Origin: Hoplostethus atlanticus
Taxonomy: Eukaryota; Chordata; Actinopteri; Trachichthyiformes; Trachichthyidae
Direction: 5' to 3'
Assembly (NCBI GenBank): GCA_034670405.1
Contig: JAXDDX010000004.1
Coordinates: forward strand, 3,144,001-3,208,000
Length of the DNA: 64,000 bases
Shown: piece after piece, positions 14,577-62,270 of the stretch
Layout: every line of letters begins with the position of its first letter
How positions within the stretch are numbered: the first letter of the stretch is position 1
Made by a program: the position numbers and the translations under genes
Notes under the pieces: generated by a model
Databases searched by the model: none
Told to the model about the DNA's origin: nothing
The model's input: the letters and a program-made list of their open reading frames with translations, nothing else

Positions 14577-15202
14577 TAGATTCATTCTCTCCTTTTGCTT
14601 TCTATGTTGGCTCTTTTCTATGCAGGCGTCTTTGTCTGGTAAGACTGTATATCTTAAAAATTCCCACTTTGATTATCCAGTTTTCAGGGGTTTAATTTAT
14701 TTTAACTTGTTTTTGTTATTTTAGGGTCTAATGGGAGATGTTCTTATGCTGTTGCCTTAAACGTGTTTTACTCTAGATTTGGTTTAGGTGAAGTTTAGCA
14801 ATATCGACACATGTCAGCCTACAAGATTGCTGGTTTACATTGTAGTGAGCAGGCCAAATGGTGTACGATTGATGGTATGACTGGAAATCTTTAGGTATGT
14901 CTTTTTATTTATACCTTTTATGATCCTTAGTTGGATATATATCTAAAGTGTTAACTGGGGGAGAAAGATAAAGCTATGTCTTCTTTTTTTATTATTACAG
15001 AATATTTTCTTAATGTGTTCTTTGCGCCATATACAAAATTATGTTTTTAAAAAAAAAAAGCACCTTTTTTTTAATTTTATTTTTTTGATTTTACAACCGT
15101 ATTTTGACAAGCAGTATTGATTCAAATAACCTACCTGTCTATCCCAGTCCCTTAATTTCAAAACCATCAATGACTACATTGCCGTGTTAACTGTATCTGA
15201 CA

Positions 15203-15208
15203 AATAAA
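15203..15208 (+). terminator. arhgap11a: arhgap11a polyadenylation signal
   Basis: AATAAA in CAAATAAAGTC, about 630 nt after the stop codon at 14576. The intervening sequence is AT-rich with poly-A and poly-T runs, typical of a 3' UTR. Confidence 0.7.
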
Positions 15209-17600
15209 GTCAAACTTCATTTAAATTTCTGCTCATTTCATCTTTTTCTCCCTTGTGGTTTGGAGAAATTAGAGATTTATTAGATTTATTAGTATGTCAG
15301 TAAGTGTTTAAAGCCACAAGGGGGAGTCCCACCATCACTCTAGATGGCATCATCCTGACATGCTCAGTTGTAATGGATTCTCCTGCCGATACATTCTCTG
15401 GGTTCATTACTTTATTCCAGCAGAAAGCTAAACTCCATGTGACTGTTTGACAAGGTATAAATCTGCTTTGTTGACACTGCTGTAATTTATGTTGTACTTA
15501 AGAGTATTGGTTGCTACCTGTTTGGCCATTAAGAGCATTTATTCAATACACTGAAACAAGAAGGGTTAGATTGAGTGGTTGTAGCAGAATTAATTTAGAC
15601 GAAGTTGTGCTGGACCTGAAAAGATTGTGATATGTGTGACACTTAAGATAATTTTGACATGGACATCGACTCATGGTGTCTGGAAGATATTTACACTTCG
15701 GCCAATAGGTAAACCAAACTATATTTGGCGCAAAACTAATTTTGGTCCACCAATTTAAACATTATGGGGCCCTGAGCAGGTACTAACCTTCATTTCAATG
15801 AATAAAATGTAGCCTAGACATTTTTCATTTTGGAAAAAAGTGTGAACAGTGACAGGGTGGAAGGTCAAATTCATTGCATGAGATTTATTCTGCACACCCT
15901 ATTGAGAGGGTTACATGCTTCTTACCTGTAGGATTGATTGAAGTGGGCCGAAGTCTCATGTCAACAGCGCGGCTGTTCCTGCAGTAGCTACTAACTACAG
16001 TGACAGTATTGCCGTACTACACTAGAGAGAGCATGCATTTGGTTTCATTGTCTACCTTTTTAAGGCTTTTGCGTTATGATGCCGTGAATATTGCAGGCGG
16101 GACTGTTGGGCCACGGCCATGTGTTAAGCAGATGGGTAGCACGGCGAGTCTTTCTAATGCTGGCCTTGATGGAGAGGATGTTTAAGTGCAAGTGTCAGGT
16201 CACCAAATTTTCACTTTTCTAAAAACCAAAACAATATGAAATCTAATGTTATCCGTCGGAAAGGTCGACAGAAAGTGTAGTAGGTCTAATAGACGTGCTG
16301 CTGATCCTATAGAACCCGTAGAAACGTTTAATCGAAATGACATTCGATAGAAAAACTTTGCAGAGCCGCATGACTTCATTTTTTAAAATCCTGAATTAGA
16401 GGAAAATATGAATCTCCTAAACCAGCTGCAGGTATACAATATTTTAAATGTAAATTAGTTTGGGTGTGATGTTTTCCAGAAGATAGGATAGGATTGATAC
16501 GGCTGAAAGTCCCCTCACCATCATCCACAGGAGCCTGTAGAAAATAAAAGCCCCAATTTTCACTTGACATTTAGGGGGAAAAATGAGATTTGACAAATGT
16601 TTTCCTGAATTAATTTGATCGTAACAGGATGCTTTCGTTTTGTTTGAAATGACTCAACGTTGACTCCTCACTCATAACTGCATACTTAAAATAATCTCAG
16701 AAATTTGGGCACGCATTGCAAATCAATAATTACATATTTTGGCAACGAAACTAAACAATACGGCTACCAATTTAAATGGGACCATTTTGCTGAAATGCTG
16801 GATCCCTATTTGCTAAACCTGTAAGGTCTCGTTTTGTACTCATGCATTATTAATTGCTCAATATAAGGGTTATTTGATAGCCCACAGATTCAGGTACATA
16901 TAAATAGGCCTATATGTCCTATCTTGAAGTACATCGCATCGTTAGATTGTACTTGAATACAGATCATTTGCAGGCATGTTTTTATGAGTTTTAGAAAAAC
17001 CACAATTGCAGGATTATTAAGGAATCTTATATGAAGATGCAATAAAAGTTCCTGGATAAACAGCTAATGACCGACTGCTGACTAACTACAGTCTTTCTGT
17101 GGTACTCAGTAGTTAGTTTATACTGACCTTGTCTTACTTTATGGTATTTATTTATTTCCTGTAGTGTCACTATAATATTCCTATAGTATTCCTTGGTGGA
17201 TAGGTGTGTGATAGTTGTATAGTATCCTTATCCTTATTTTCCAAGATTTCCAAGATTACTTGGAAAGAGTTCTTTTTCATAAGGGCTGTGACATTTGGTC
17301 TGCCCATATATGAACGTTTCCTGTGAATTGTAATATTGGTTGCTGTATTATAAACATCCCCCCGGTGTATTCAAATATTTGTGAAATGCAAAATTCCTTC
17401 AAATGTGTGCGCACAGGCTATGTCTCCATGAAATCCTGCACGGTCTCGTCCTGCCTCCCCCCAGCCCTGCCCTCGCTATTCCTCGGTTGTCTGTTCTTGA
17501 AGTGGGTTCAGGGAAGTGTTGAGGGGGCGGATAGTTTTGATTTTCTCTACATCGTGCTTAGCCAATAATGTAGAGGGAACTGTTGTGCACATCTCAGCTG
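15209..17600. other. Intergenic region arhgap11a-grem1
   Basis: AT-rich DNA with no recognisable coding exon. In mammals SCG5 (secretogranin V/7B2) lies between these two genes; I find no frame in these 2.4 kb resembling it on either strand. Confidence 0.6.
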
Positions 17601-17607
17601 GCAGACA

Positions 17608-17615
17608 TTTAAAAA
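17608..17615 (+). promoter_or_regulatory. grem1: TATA-like box of grem1
   Basis: TTTAAAAA about 240 bp upstream of the grem1 first-exon donor. Transcription would start near 17640, just before the C run. Inferred from position and composition only. Confidence 0.4.
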
Positions 17616-17639
17616 GGAGACAGTCCGGCGCTGGAGCAA

Positions 17640-17847
17640 TTTGTATTAACCCCCCCCCCCCCCCCCCCCCGCACACACACACACCCCACACCCCCAGCCC
17701 CTGTCTATGGAGTGGTTAGTCTCCCACCCATCCAGAGTCCCAGCAGTGTACAGTCGACATTATTAGGTGCCTATCACCTCAGAAGGTGCCATAAAGGACC
17801 CACAGGATCGGATCATCTCACTTGTGGCTACGTGGAGTTTTACACAG
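17640..17847 (+). other. grem1: grem1 noncoding exon 1 (5' end approximate)
   Basis: Ends GTTTTACACAG with a consensus donor GTGAGTG at 17848. Mammalian GREM1 also has an untranslated first exon and the whole coding sequence in exon 2. A 21-C run followed by a CA repeat (17650-17682) would fall inside this exon if the TATA-like box is right. Confidence 0.55.
17650..17682. repeat. Poly-C run (21) followed by short CA repeat
   Basis: Continuous C from 17650 to 17670, then G and a CA repeat. It sits in the predicted grem1 promoter or 5' UTR. The opposite strand is a G run that could form a quadruplex. Confidence 0.9.
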
Positions 17848-18242
17848 GTGAGTGAATTTGGACGATTTCAAACGATATTATTCATGTGTAATGTTATCCA
17901 TCACTTCATATTTGCTAGTATAGGGAGTTGCTAGTTAACTCCATTAGGCGTATGGAATTGAAAAAGCTCCATGTTTCCATTTTATGCAAACTTGGACATG
18001 GTAACGTTTCGTCAACATGTTTGAAACAGACTTTGATATTTAATGTCTCTACCTCAAATATACAGACCGGGATGGTTAAGAGATGATATTGTTTTTGCAC
18101 ATCTGTCTCGTTCTGTGTGTAATTACAAAAAGCTCATTCTATCCGTGCGTATTTACGCAGCGTAAAATCGTTGGCTGCTGTGCGTAACCCGCACAATGTT
18201 GATACGGTATAGGTGATGAATCTTTTCTTCTCCCTCCTAAGG

Positions 18243-18791
18243 ATGGCCAGCTCGACGCGCATCTTCTGCGGTATGGTTTTCATCATGGGGTTGCTCTCCT
18301 CTCCCGTGGATTCAAAAAGAAACCGGGGTTCACAAGGCGCCATTCCTCATCCTGACAAAAACAACCCAAACGAATCGGAGCAGCAACAGCAGCCACCGCA
18401 GGCGGGCTCCGGGTCCCGGCGGAGGCAGGGCTCATCCGCACCGGCCGAGGAGGTGCTGGAGTCCAGCCAGGAAGCCTTACATGTGACGGAGCGCCGGTAT
18501 TTGAAACGGGACTGGTGCAAGACGCAGCCCCTCAAACAAACCATCCACGAGGAGGGCTGCGTCAGCCGCACCATCATCAACCGCTTCTGCTACGGACAGT
18601 GCAACTCCTTCTACATCCCCAGGCACGTCCGCAGGGAGGAGGGGGCCTTCCAGTCCTGTTCGTTTTGCAAGCCGAAACGATTCACCACCATGACTTTCAC
18701 TTTGAACTGCCCGGACCAGCAGCCATCCACCAAGAAGAAACGCATCCAGCGCGTCAAACAGTGCCGCTGTATATCCATAGACCTGGACTAG
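18243..18791 (+). CDS. grem1: Gremlin 1, secreted BMP antagonist
   Basis: Secreted DAN-family antagonist that binds BMP2/4/7 and blocks receptor engagement; it maintains the SHH-FGF feedback loop in limb and fin buds. One coding exon, 182 residues (human 184). Residues 1-24 form a hydrophobic signal peptide (IFCGMVFIMGLLSSPVDS). An NES sequon lies at Asn43. The linker is Gln/Pro/Ser rich. EEVLESSQEALHVTERRYLK leads into the C-terminal cystine knot, with nine cysteines from DWCKTQPLKQ to QCRCISIDLD, including RFCYGQCNSFYIPRH and SCSFCKPKRF. The acceptor CTCCTCCTAAG ends one base before ATG, so this ATG is the first in the spliced exon; an in-frame upstream ATG at 18213 is intronic. The gene is convergent with fmn1, as in mammals. 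The neighbourhood fits grem1 rather than grem2. Confidence 0.97.
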   Translation: MASSTRIFCGMVFIMGLLSSPVDSKRNRGSQGAIPHPDKNNPNESEQQQQPPQAGSGSRRRQGSSAPAEEVLESSQEALHVTERRYLKRDWCKTQPLKQTIHEEGCVSRTIINRFCYGQCNSFYIPRHVRREEGAFQSCSFCKPKRFTTMTFTLNCPDQQPSTKKKRIQRVKQCRCISIDLD

Positions 18792-19574
18792 AGACAAGCA
18801 CGACTAATGATGAGTTGTGTATTTTTTTTTGGTTTACTATTCTTACTATTCAGCAGCTGGATGGTTCAGAGAAAAGACGAAAGGTTGCCCTACAGCCAAG
18901 AAAACACATATCTCCATCTGGGGATGTGCTCCGCTTGCGAGGACAATTACCAAACAGATTGTCTACATGTATCATTCTCCTCTTACACAGTAGCTATGTG
19001 AACAAATATGGACATGCAATTCCTCACCAATTTGCCAACGTAGAAAATAAGCAACACTGCACGGGAACCTTGACTTGGAATGGGCACGTTTTACGCACGG
19101 CTTTCACACCCCAGTAATTAGGACTGCATTGACCCAGGTTTATTTAAGTCTGTAGTTTACTGTTCAGGACAGACCGGACATAACCCCACTCATTGTGTCA
19201 GGGAACCATTCCCGTCGAGACAACTAATTTTGTAGTTTTAATGTGTTTGTTTAATTGGGTGTTTCCACTATGTGGAATGTGATGGTTGAGTGGCGGTATT
19301 AGTCAGTGTGATGAGATGCGTATTACAACATTTCAAGAATCCTTGGGTTCATTGATTTCTGTGAATGTGGGACGTCCATCAGTAAAGATATTTTTGAGTT
19401 GAGTGCCTACTCGATTATAGAAATCGACACCAGGCTTCTGTGTTAGTTAAAAAACGTACGATGTACAGCGTTAGTTTATAAACTATCGAGATTTAATAAT
19501 TGTAAAATGTAAAGCCATCAGTAATGTAACCGGTTTGTTTATTTTCTTGGATCAAGTTATCCATAAAAGCATAA

Positions 19575-19580
19575 AATAAA
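19575..19580 (+). terminator. grem1: grem1 polyadenylation signal
   Basis: AATAAA in ATAAAATAAACTGAC, about 780 nt after the stop codon, followed by a T-rich stretch. Confidence 0.65.
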
Positions 19581-22500
19581 CTGACATTGACATTTTGTGC
19601 TACTTTTTTTTTTGTAACCCGGAAGATAAATGGTGTGAACTAGATAAAGGATACAGATAAATGATCCCACGTCATCACCCGAAACACCATCTAACTAAAA
19701 CCAGTCTACTCTCCCACGAGGAGCTGGTCTCGTCCTGCTTGGAGTCAACCTCTTGCCGAGACGTTCATACTTACACATTTCCTCGTAAAAGGTAGCCAAA
19801 TGTATGAGGAGAGACACAAAAACCGCGATTAATTGTCAGTGTCATCAACTTCAGCTCCAATATCCGCTTCAAAGATCTTTTTGCATGTCCCAGGATTCAG
19901 GGGGATCCGGGGTTCAATTGGCAGTTGAGCGGGAATGAGTTTTGGGGATTTTCTAAACGGCGGCAAAACTCATTGTAATAAAAAAGATCGGAAATGTTCA
20001 AGAAATATTGTATTTTTTAATCAATAATAATTAAATGTCATTCTCCCGCCAAGCATTCTTGAATAGCAGCTAAACAACGTGGCATATTAGATTTCAACCT
20101 TACAGCCAAATAGACCAACACACTGTAATGTCCAGATTAACGGTTTAGTCTCATACTCAGTCTTAAAATATTCTGCCAATGGAGATAATTACGCTGGTTT
20201 CAAATACAAATCAGCTTCAGGTATTTCCTAGAAACAAGTGTTAATATCTTGAAACAAGGCAGAGGAATGAGGCAGGAAAAAACATTAAACTATTTGATTT
20301 GGAAACGAGTGGAATTGTCTCAAGCCACTGACATTTATTCACTTGTAAGAAAAGAAATCATTTTAAGAGTCAATACTACATTAAATGGCTTAAGAGATTT
20401 TTTTTGCAGTGCACACACAAACCACCAGTGGAAGATTTATGATTTAATAGTGGAATTACTACTACTGATGACTAGTATTGCTAAAATAAATATAACATGC
20501 ATTTAGTTATACTGCATTGCTCTGCTCCTGAATGCAGGTCTGTGTGGAAGTAGACAAATTAGAGAAAGTGGGTGAACACTTCTTTTTGAGGTGGGAGAGT
20601 CTTCACCTGAATTCTCCCTTCATGAGTCATAGATCTGCATCCATGGCTTTGGTCTTGAAACGACAGAGCACCTATATGAGAGCTATTGAAGGCTACATGA
20701 ACCAAGTCAGAGATAGAGGCTGTAACTATAGCTCAGTGTCAGCTCACGTTCTTTTCCAAACCCTTTAAAGTAAAACAATACAATTTAAAGTTAGGAAATA
20801 TTTTGTTTATATACAAAATGAATGGCACACGGGAAAGATTTTGGAGGGTAAAAAAAAGTAATTCAAGGTGCAGTTTGACTACTCTGATAATAGAACCTGT
20901 CTGAGGTATAACAACTCACATGGCTTCAGGTGATATGCTTTAAACGTTCCAACTTGCACCAAATAAATAAAACCCTTTGCTCACGTCGAGATCAAACAGA
21001 AAAGGCAACTGTCATCATTTCGTGCAAATTGCTCAACTTCCAGGTAGGGTCAAGTGTACTGTAAATCAGTGGGCATACGTCTTGGCTCAACATAAAAGTA
21101 ACATTCATATGAAAGTATATCTTTCATCCAACTGACCTATCAGGCAGAAGTCGGTTAAATTACAACTCATATAAAAATACAGCCTCAAAGGGAGAAAGCT
21201 GACGTTTTTTGGCATAAAATAAACCTTTCATTACATAAATAGAGGCTTATCCTGACTTATGCAGGAGCATAGTTACTTTCTCCTCTAATGCTTACATGTT
21301 GCATTTGTGAAAATAAAACATATTTCATTCCATACATATACTATTAGCTCTTTTCAAAATAAAATACAAACAAATCAAAGTGGATGCTTTCATTGTGATG
21401 CAGTACAAGTCATAAATCTTATCGTCATAACAAGGAAACCATATTATTGCATAGGACAAGAGGTGCAAAAAAGTGCAATACATTTGAAATACGCACACAG
21501 TTACCATAACATGGGGAATGCGGCATAGCAAGCTACTACATACAGTTGTTACAAGCAGGAAAGTGCTTCAAACTGTGCCAGACAGAACAAGTGTCATTTA
21601 ATATGTTGGGTAGACGGGTGCAGGGCCGAGACCTGTTGCCTTCTTCCTAGTCATTTTGTTAATCTTGGCTTTTTTGAGTGCACGTGTGTGTATGTGTTGG
21701 GGGGGGGGGGCCAAGGCTAGCGGCCAGACTTGCTGCTATAGGGTCTACTATTCTCTGGCCCTCACCCAGGAGAGGTCAGTCTGGTGCAATGCAACAGAAT
21801 ACAGTGAAACCTCCAACTACTGATTAGTACGCACATGAGTTTATATACAATGTCTTCATCTGGACCTTCAGCCCAGTACAGATCACATGTCATACTCCTT
21901 ATACGGCTATATCAGCAGTACACGCTGCGTGGTCACTGCTCTAAAACACGAAATGCATTTGCAAGACTTGTTATAAGCTGTAGTGAATGAAAAGCTCTTC
22001 TCTGACGTGAAGTACAATGGATACTGCTTTCTTATTCCTTGTCATTCTTGGAATACCGCCCTCTGAGGTATCTGTTCTGTCAACAGTGACTTTCCTCTGA
22101 GCAAACATCACTAGGCAGCCATATTTGTTCATACAGCACAGCGACAACAGACTAGTATGAAGTATTAGCATGATCTATCTCTAACATTGTGACTATATTT
22201 GCATCCTGTATACCATCTGCAGTATAGGAGGGAATAGGATCTCAGCTCCTGTAGATCTAAGAGGAGCTTGTGTAGGGTCACCAATGTGGATGTGTCAGCT
22301 GGCATTGTTGTGAATCCCACTGACCCCTTGTGACCCTTCACAAGCTGGGCACCCAGAGGTCACGCCAGGCTGGATGAATGAGGTCAACCTTTGACCTTTA
22401 GGACTCTCATCACTTTGGCTGTGTCAGCCGTGCATCCTCGGTGCAGGCCAAGCTGCATCTCTACAGAGGGGTTGCCCCTCTTCCTTGACACGGTCCACCT

Positions 22501-22827
22501 CTCCAGGGTGGTGGTCCCACCGTTGGGGAGTAGCTCATTCAAAGTGCATGTTTCAGGGGGAAAAGGGGGTGGGGGGGAATAGGGGGGGGTGTTGCGGGCC
22601 AGGCACTGCTAGTCAGAGCCAGAGTGATTGTGTCCAGTGCTGTTAGTAGGACAGAGGAATGGCAGTGGGTCTAGTGAGGGTCTGCCAAGGTTTGGTTGAA
22701 AGTCCATAAGGGCGGTACACCATGAGGTGTGACGTTGGGTCAGAGGCAGGTGGTGAATGCTGGAAGGGATGAACGCTTTCTCATCTGCTGTCTCCTCTCC
22801 TTCTCTTTCATTCACTCATCTTTTCCC
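19581..22827. other. Interval between grem1 and fmn1 3' ends
   Basis: No coding exon on either strand. The part nearest fmn1 should be its 3' UTR. The first minus-strand poly(A)-like hexamers found are ATTAAA (plus TTTAAT 21597-21602) and AATAAA (plus TTTATT 20334-20339), giving a 3' UTR of about 1.2 or 2.5 kb. A cluster of AGGTCA/TGACCT-like hexamers lies at about 22320-22400, including AGGTCA-N5-TGACCT. G runs occur near 21700 and 22560-22590. Confidence 0.5.
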
Positions 22828-57993
<35,166 letters not shown>

Positions 57994-58003
57994 TTTTACT
58001 CAA

Positions 58004-60950
58004 CCTGTGGCATGCATTGCATTGAGAGTAAACAGCGGCAAACCAAGCCAGGTAGCAGCTCCGGCAGTGTGTCCATTGAGAATGTCACAAAAGGTTCATC
58101 TCCCCACCTCCAGATATCCAACCTGCTCCTATTCCACTCTTACCGTTGCCTGGGAACAAAAGGCCTTTGTGTGGGTAAATCCCCCCAGCTCCTCTTTCCC
58201 TCTCCAGGAGGGTGCCAGTTATAACAACACTATAATAAACTATAATACTGTTTAGCTACACACAACGAGGCTACACAGTGAGCTTTGTCTATATCACATA
58301 CAGACTACTATCTACTGTATGTTGTTTGTTTTCTATTGTCGGTACAGTTCACTTTCCTCTGTATCCTGGAGAATGAGAAGTGAAGTGAAGTCAAGCTGTT
58401 CACTGTCCTGGTATAATCTCCCTGGGAAAGCAGGAGGAAGGAGTTCAGCGGCCTTTCACAAACATCAGAAAAATCCCCCAACTATTCCAACAGGTGAAGC
58501 GGTGTTGTCTGGTGAGTTCCGGGCTCTCGTCCTCTACGTGCCGGTATACAGTCTGGAGGCAGTGACTGAATTTCTGTACTGGCCTGCGTGGGTCCTTCCT
58601 CTTTCAGCGTGTCTGTCTCCGTTTACAGGACAGCCCTCTATGCAGTTATGGGTGTGTGAGAAAAGCTCCTCAGGTTGGAGAAAAAAAAAAAGTTCCTCGC
58701 TGGTCTACCCGGTCTGATCCCGCCTCCCTACCGCCCTGCCTGGGAGGGACCTGTGACGGCCGGCACCACAGGTGTCTGATTACCTCTGCTCACTGCTATA
58801 AAATGGCTGCCCAAGGTAACAGTGTAAACACAGAGGGAGAGTTAATCCTTCAGTAGTCAGGTGAACAGAGTGGTCTAGCCCTATAGCCCAGCCCAGCGTT
58901 GCACAGCTATGTGGTGGGCCATTACAACACAGGGCTTAGGCCACGGTGATTAGTCTGGCCATAGCCAGCTCTAGCTAACACTAAAACCTTGTGTGATCAG
59001 CTGCTGACGAACAGGAAAGAATTCTGTTGGAGAAAAATGACATTTTGTTTCACTCACCTCAAGCATGAATTTTGAAATGTTGAAATAAAATAAGGACTGA
59101 GCACATGCACTGAACGCTTTGATTTAAAATGAATGTTTTGTTTTGAAAGTTTGACACTATTCAGGTAAGAGTTTTCTAAGAACGTTCAAAACGTTTAGGA
59201 AGTTTGTATGTGACAAGAGGCATTACAATCAATACGGAAAGAGGGAATACCCAAATAGCTTTCAGGAGAAAATACTTCAAAGAGGAACAACATTTTAGCT
59301 TTAGTGAAATGCAGCATTCTTCAGACCATATTAAGGCCATGTTGCCCTTAGCAACCAAAAGGTCACTCCTCCTGAATGCATTCCTTCAGACTGGCTGACT
59401 GAATACGCTCCACGCCGGACCTACCGTAGAGCACACTGCAAAAAGAGTGCTTTGTCATGTTCTTAATCCAGTCTTACTCAAATTAAATTAACATCATACA
59501 ACATACGTTTACCCAGTTACTACTAGCAGGGATTATTTTAGCCTTGTTAGATTTTAGTTAAAGCAAATCCATAGATAGTTAGGGGGCCTTGTGACCAAGG
59601 CATTATGTTATGTAAGTAGTTGTACTTCATACACACAAAGTACACTAAATCCCCTTAAAGGCTGGATTCCTAGTAGGACATAAGGCATTGCTATACCACC
59701 ACTGGTAGCAAGACTGTCATAATATTTGACACATGTTGGCTCAACATAGAGGACCAATAATTCCCCATCATACTGCTGATCAAAAAAAACAACTATCAAA
59801 TGTCCACTAGTGGATTGCATGAGTATTGCATCTGTCCCGCTGAGAATGCATCACACTACAACTGAAGTATGTTTGTTGTGATTCTTTGAGTGACAAGCCA
59901 TTAAAACCGATGGGAACCAGACAGTAACAATGGATCCACGCCAAGAGTGAACATGTAAGATGCTTGACTTGATTTATAACGATCCAGAGTGCCTAATCCT
60001 GTTCAACACATCTCAGGACAATAGAAGAATAGATGTACTGGTATGTTCACTGATTGAGGGTACAGGCGGGGGAGTTATTGTGCTTTGGAAAAACAACGCC
60101 ATGGCAGGCTGATACGCTATCCACCTAGTACCACACCCAGATAATCAGCCTCATGGGCACCAGGTATGGAAGTCCTAACACCCTGCCAGATAGCATGATG
60201 GAATGCAGACAGACTGACAGACGCAGTAATAGCTTTCCTCATCATTCTGTCAGACTAACCAGAGGCCAGCTTAGGTTACTACGGTACTCTTTCTTGGTGT
60301 TGCGTAACTAAGACTGGGTTGTATCAGAGGGCGGCATGCTTGATGTTGACACTCGAGGGATAAGAGTGTATCGTTTGTTCCTGACTCATCTGTGGAAGTG
60401 TTTGTCAAGCTGCTGAGACGCCTCTCTTTTGACCTCAGCCTGTTTATTTGCCTCAGCGAAGACTGCAAACACCTGGAGACAGCACCCACGCAAGAGTGGT
60501 TTCTGTGTGCGTTTGGAAAGCACACATACTGTAGGATTACCCTAGTCACATGCCCTGTAGCAAACACCTTATTGTGTGTGTTGCAAGCTCGGCAAAATAA
60601 CAAAGCTCATGCTCTGTATAGCCCAATCCATAGGAAAACAGGATACAGGAACCTTTCAACTAGTTCGCAAGAGCAGCTGTGATTTCCCCGTCTTTGTTCT
60701 GAACCAGAGAGGTTTGAGCAGAATGAGTTCAGTCAGTTTTGGCTTGGGACCACAGATTAGACCTGGTAATACATGTTGAAGAATTCACGATCAGGTGGTT
60801 AAATGCCTGAGCGGAGAGAAATCCTCATGGGTCACAGAGTGCTATGGTACACTGCTCTGGGTGTGAAAGGTCACATTGGTCTTTAAAAGGCATATAGTAG
60901 CATGTGTGGGATTGACTGCTCGTGCTGCCAGTGTGTGTGTGGGCCCTCAC
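58004..60950. other. Region upstream of fmn1 start codon
   Basis: It should contain fmn1 5' UTR and promoter sequence for the short isoform, but I cannot place a first exon. TATAAAA at 58798-58804 reads on the plus strand, opposite to fmn1. The segment 58680-58800 is GC-rich. No coding exon is recognised on either strand. Confidence 0.4.
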
Positions 60951-61117
60951 CGTGCGCTCAAGATTGGGGTAGTAGGGTGTGTCTCCGATGATGTCATCCT
61001 CGGGGGGCGTGATGCGTAGGAAGTCCAGGTGATCGGGGCGTGGGACTCGGGACAGGGGCTCCTGGGTGTCGTTGCCATCCAGCATCCAAATGTCATCCTG
61101 GCGCAGGAGGGAGTCCT
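60951..61117 (-). CDS. Unidentified coding exon upstream of fmn1
   Basis: I do not recognise the protein. A 167-nt exon with acceptor TGTGTATAG and a consensus donor GTGAGG. It starts in phase 1 (needs one base from upstream) and ends in phase 0. The 55 residues include DSLLRQDDIWMLDGNDTQEP, RVPRPDHLDFLRITPPEDD and IIGDTPYYPNLERT: acidic, with the composition of a real, constrained protein. Codon usage and G/C third positions look coding. The phase 0 donor could join fmn1 exon 2 (55790), making this an alternative upstream exon of fmn1. Alternatively it belongs to another minus-strand gene that enters from the right and ends in 58-60.9 kb, although no terminal exon is seen there. Confidence 0.6.
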
Positions 61118-62270
61118 CTATACACACAGACACACACAAAAATTCAATAACAGCATAATAAAAGGGGTAATAATGTGTAACAAGGCTAAACGTGAATGGC
61201 ACTGACTGAGGAGTAACCTGTATGGATAATAAAAGTGGGTTGAGGTAGAAAGCAGGCATCAGGATCTTTTAGTGTCACAGAGGCAGACAGAGAGACCCCT
61301 ATTTTGCTGCAGGCCGGAGAACAGATAGCTATTTTTATCTGCACTTAGCCAGCACACTTCCATCATCAACTCCAGGAGCAAGCCACACTGATCCAATAAG
61401 GACATTTGTGTGTAGAGCTCTGGTCTCAAAACACAAACGCCACTGTCTGCTATTGATTTGTGCGCAAGACACATTCACCGGAACAGAGACACTACATGTA
61501 ACTTAGAGAATGGTGTTGCTCAGTGCTGCCACTATAACATCACTGACAAAATCAGACATGTATACATTCCTCGTGTGTGTGTGTTTGTTTGTGTGTGTGT
61601 GTGTGTTTGTGAGTGCCTGCACGTTCAATCATCCGACTGCAAGGAGAGTAATGCTGCCCCCTCCTGGCCAGATAGTCACACACACACACACACACACACA
61701 CACCATACCACCTAAAGCCACAAGCACACTTTTACCCAGCATGACACCAACCACCCTCTGAAGACGGCTAAGAAAACAAGGCTAATAGAGAATAAAAGTT
61801 AATATCTCCCCCTTTCATATTGACTCTGCTACATCTGCAGCAGCATGCTGGGGAGGCTGGATTTGTTTAGTACACTTCGGAGTGACTGCCCTTTCACATT
61901 TACTGCTCAGTGACACATTGCCGACGCAGCCTTACCCACAGACCCTTGCTGATGTGTTTATGCCCGACAAAAAAAATTAAACAAATCACACAGTATTAGC
62001 TTCAGGAACCAGACTAGTGCTGCGGGCGCTATCACCAATGCAGGAGCAGTGTGGTTTATTCTGTTGTCACCATTTCATTGGTCACGTTTCCTCCATAGCA
62101 TGCCTTCACGCATGCATTCGTTCTCTCAAGAGAATCAGTCATGCAAGAAAAAGAAAGGAAGAGTACGAGTTGGAGATGTGGGGCAGGGAAAGTCAGGCCA
62201 AGGAGGAGGAAGTGGAGATGGAGGAGAGGATGTGAGGATGAGAGAGTGTGAGAGGGAGGGGGTAGTTTAC
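61118..62270. other. Probable intron between the two unidentified exons
   Basis: Holds a GT-rich tract (61575-61610) and a CA tract (61677-61703). No gene on the plus strand is recognised. Confidence 0.4.
61677..61703. repeat. (CA)n tract, 27 bp
   Basis: CA repeat, about 70 bp beyond a GT-rich tract (61575-61610). Confidence 0.94.

Noticed and set aside
18213-18242. In-frame upstream ATG for grem1
   Set aside because: It lies in the intron, before the CTCCTCCTAAG acceptor; the spliced exon starts one base before the MASSTR start codon.
18515-19117. 200-codon frame overlapping grem1
   Set aside because: Frame-shifted reading of the grem1 cystine-knot exon running into its 3' UTR.
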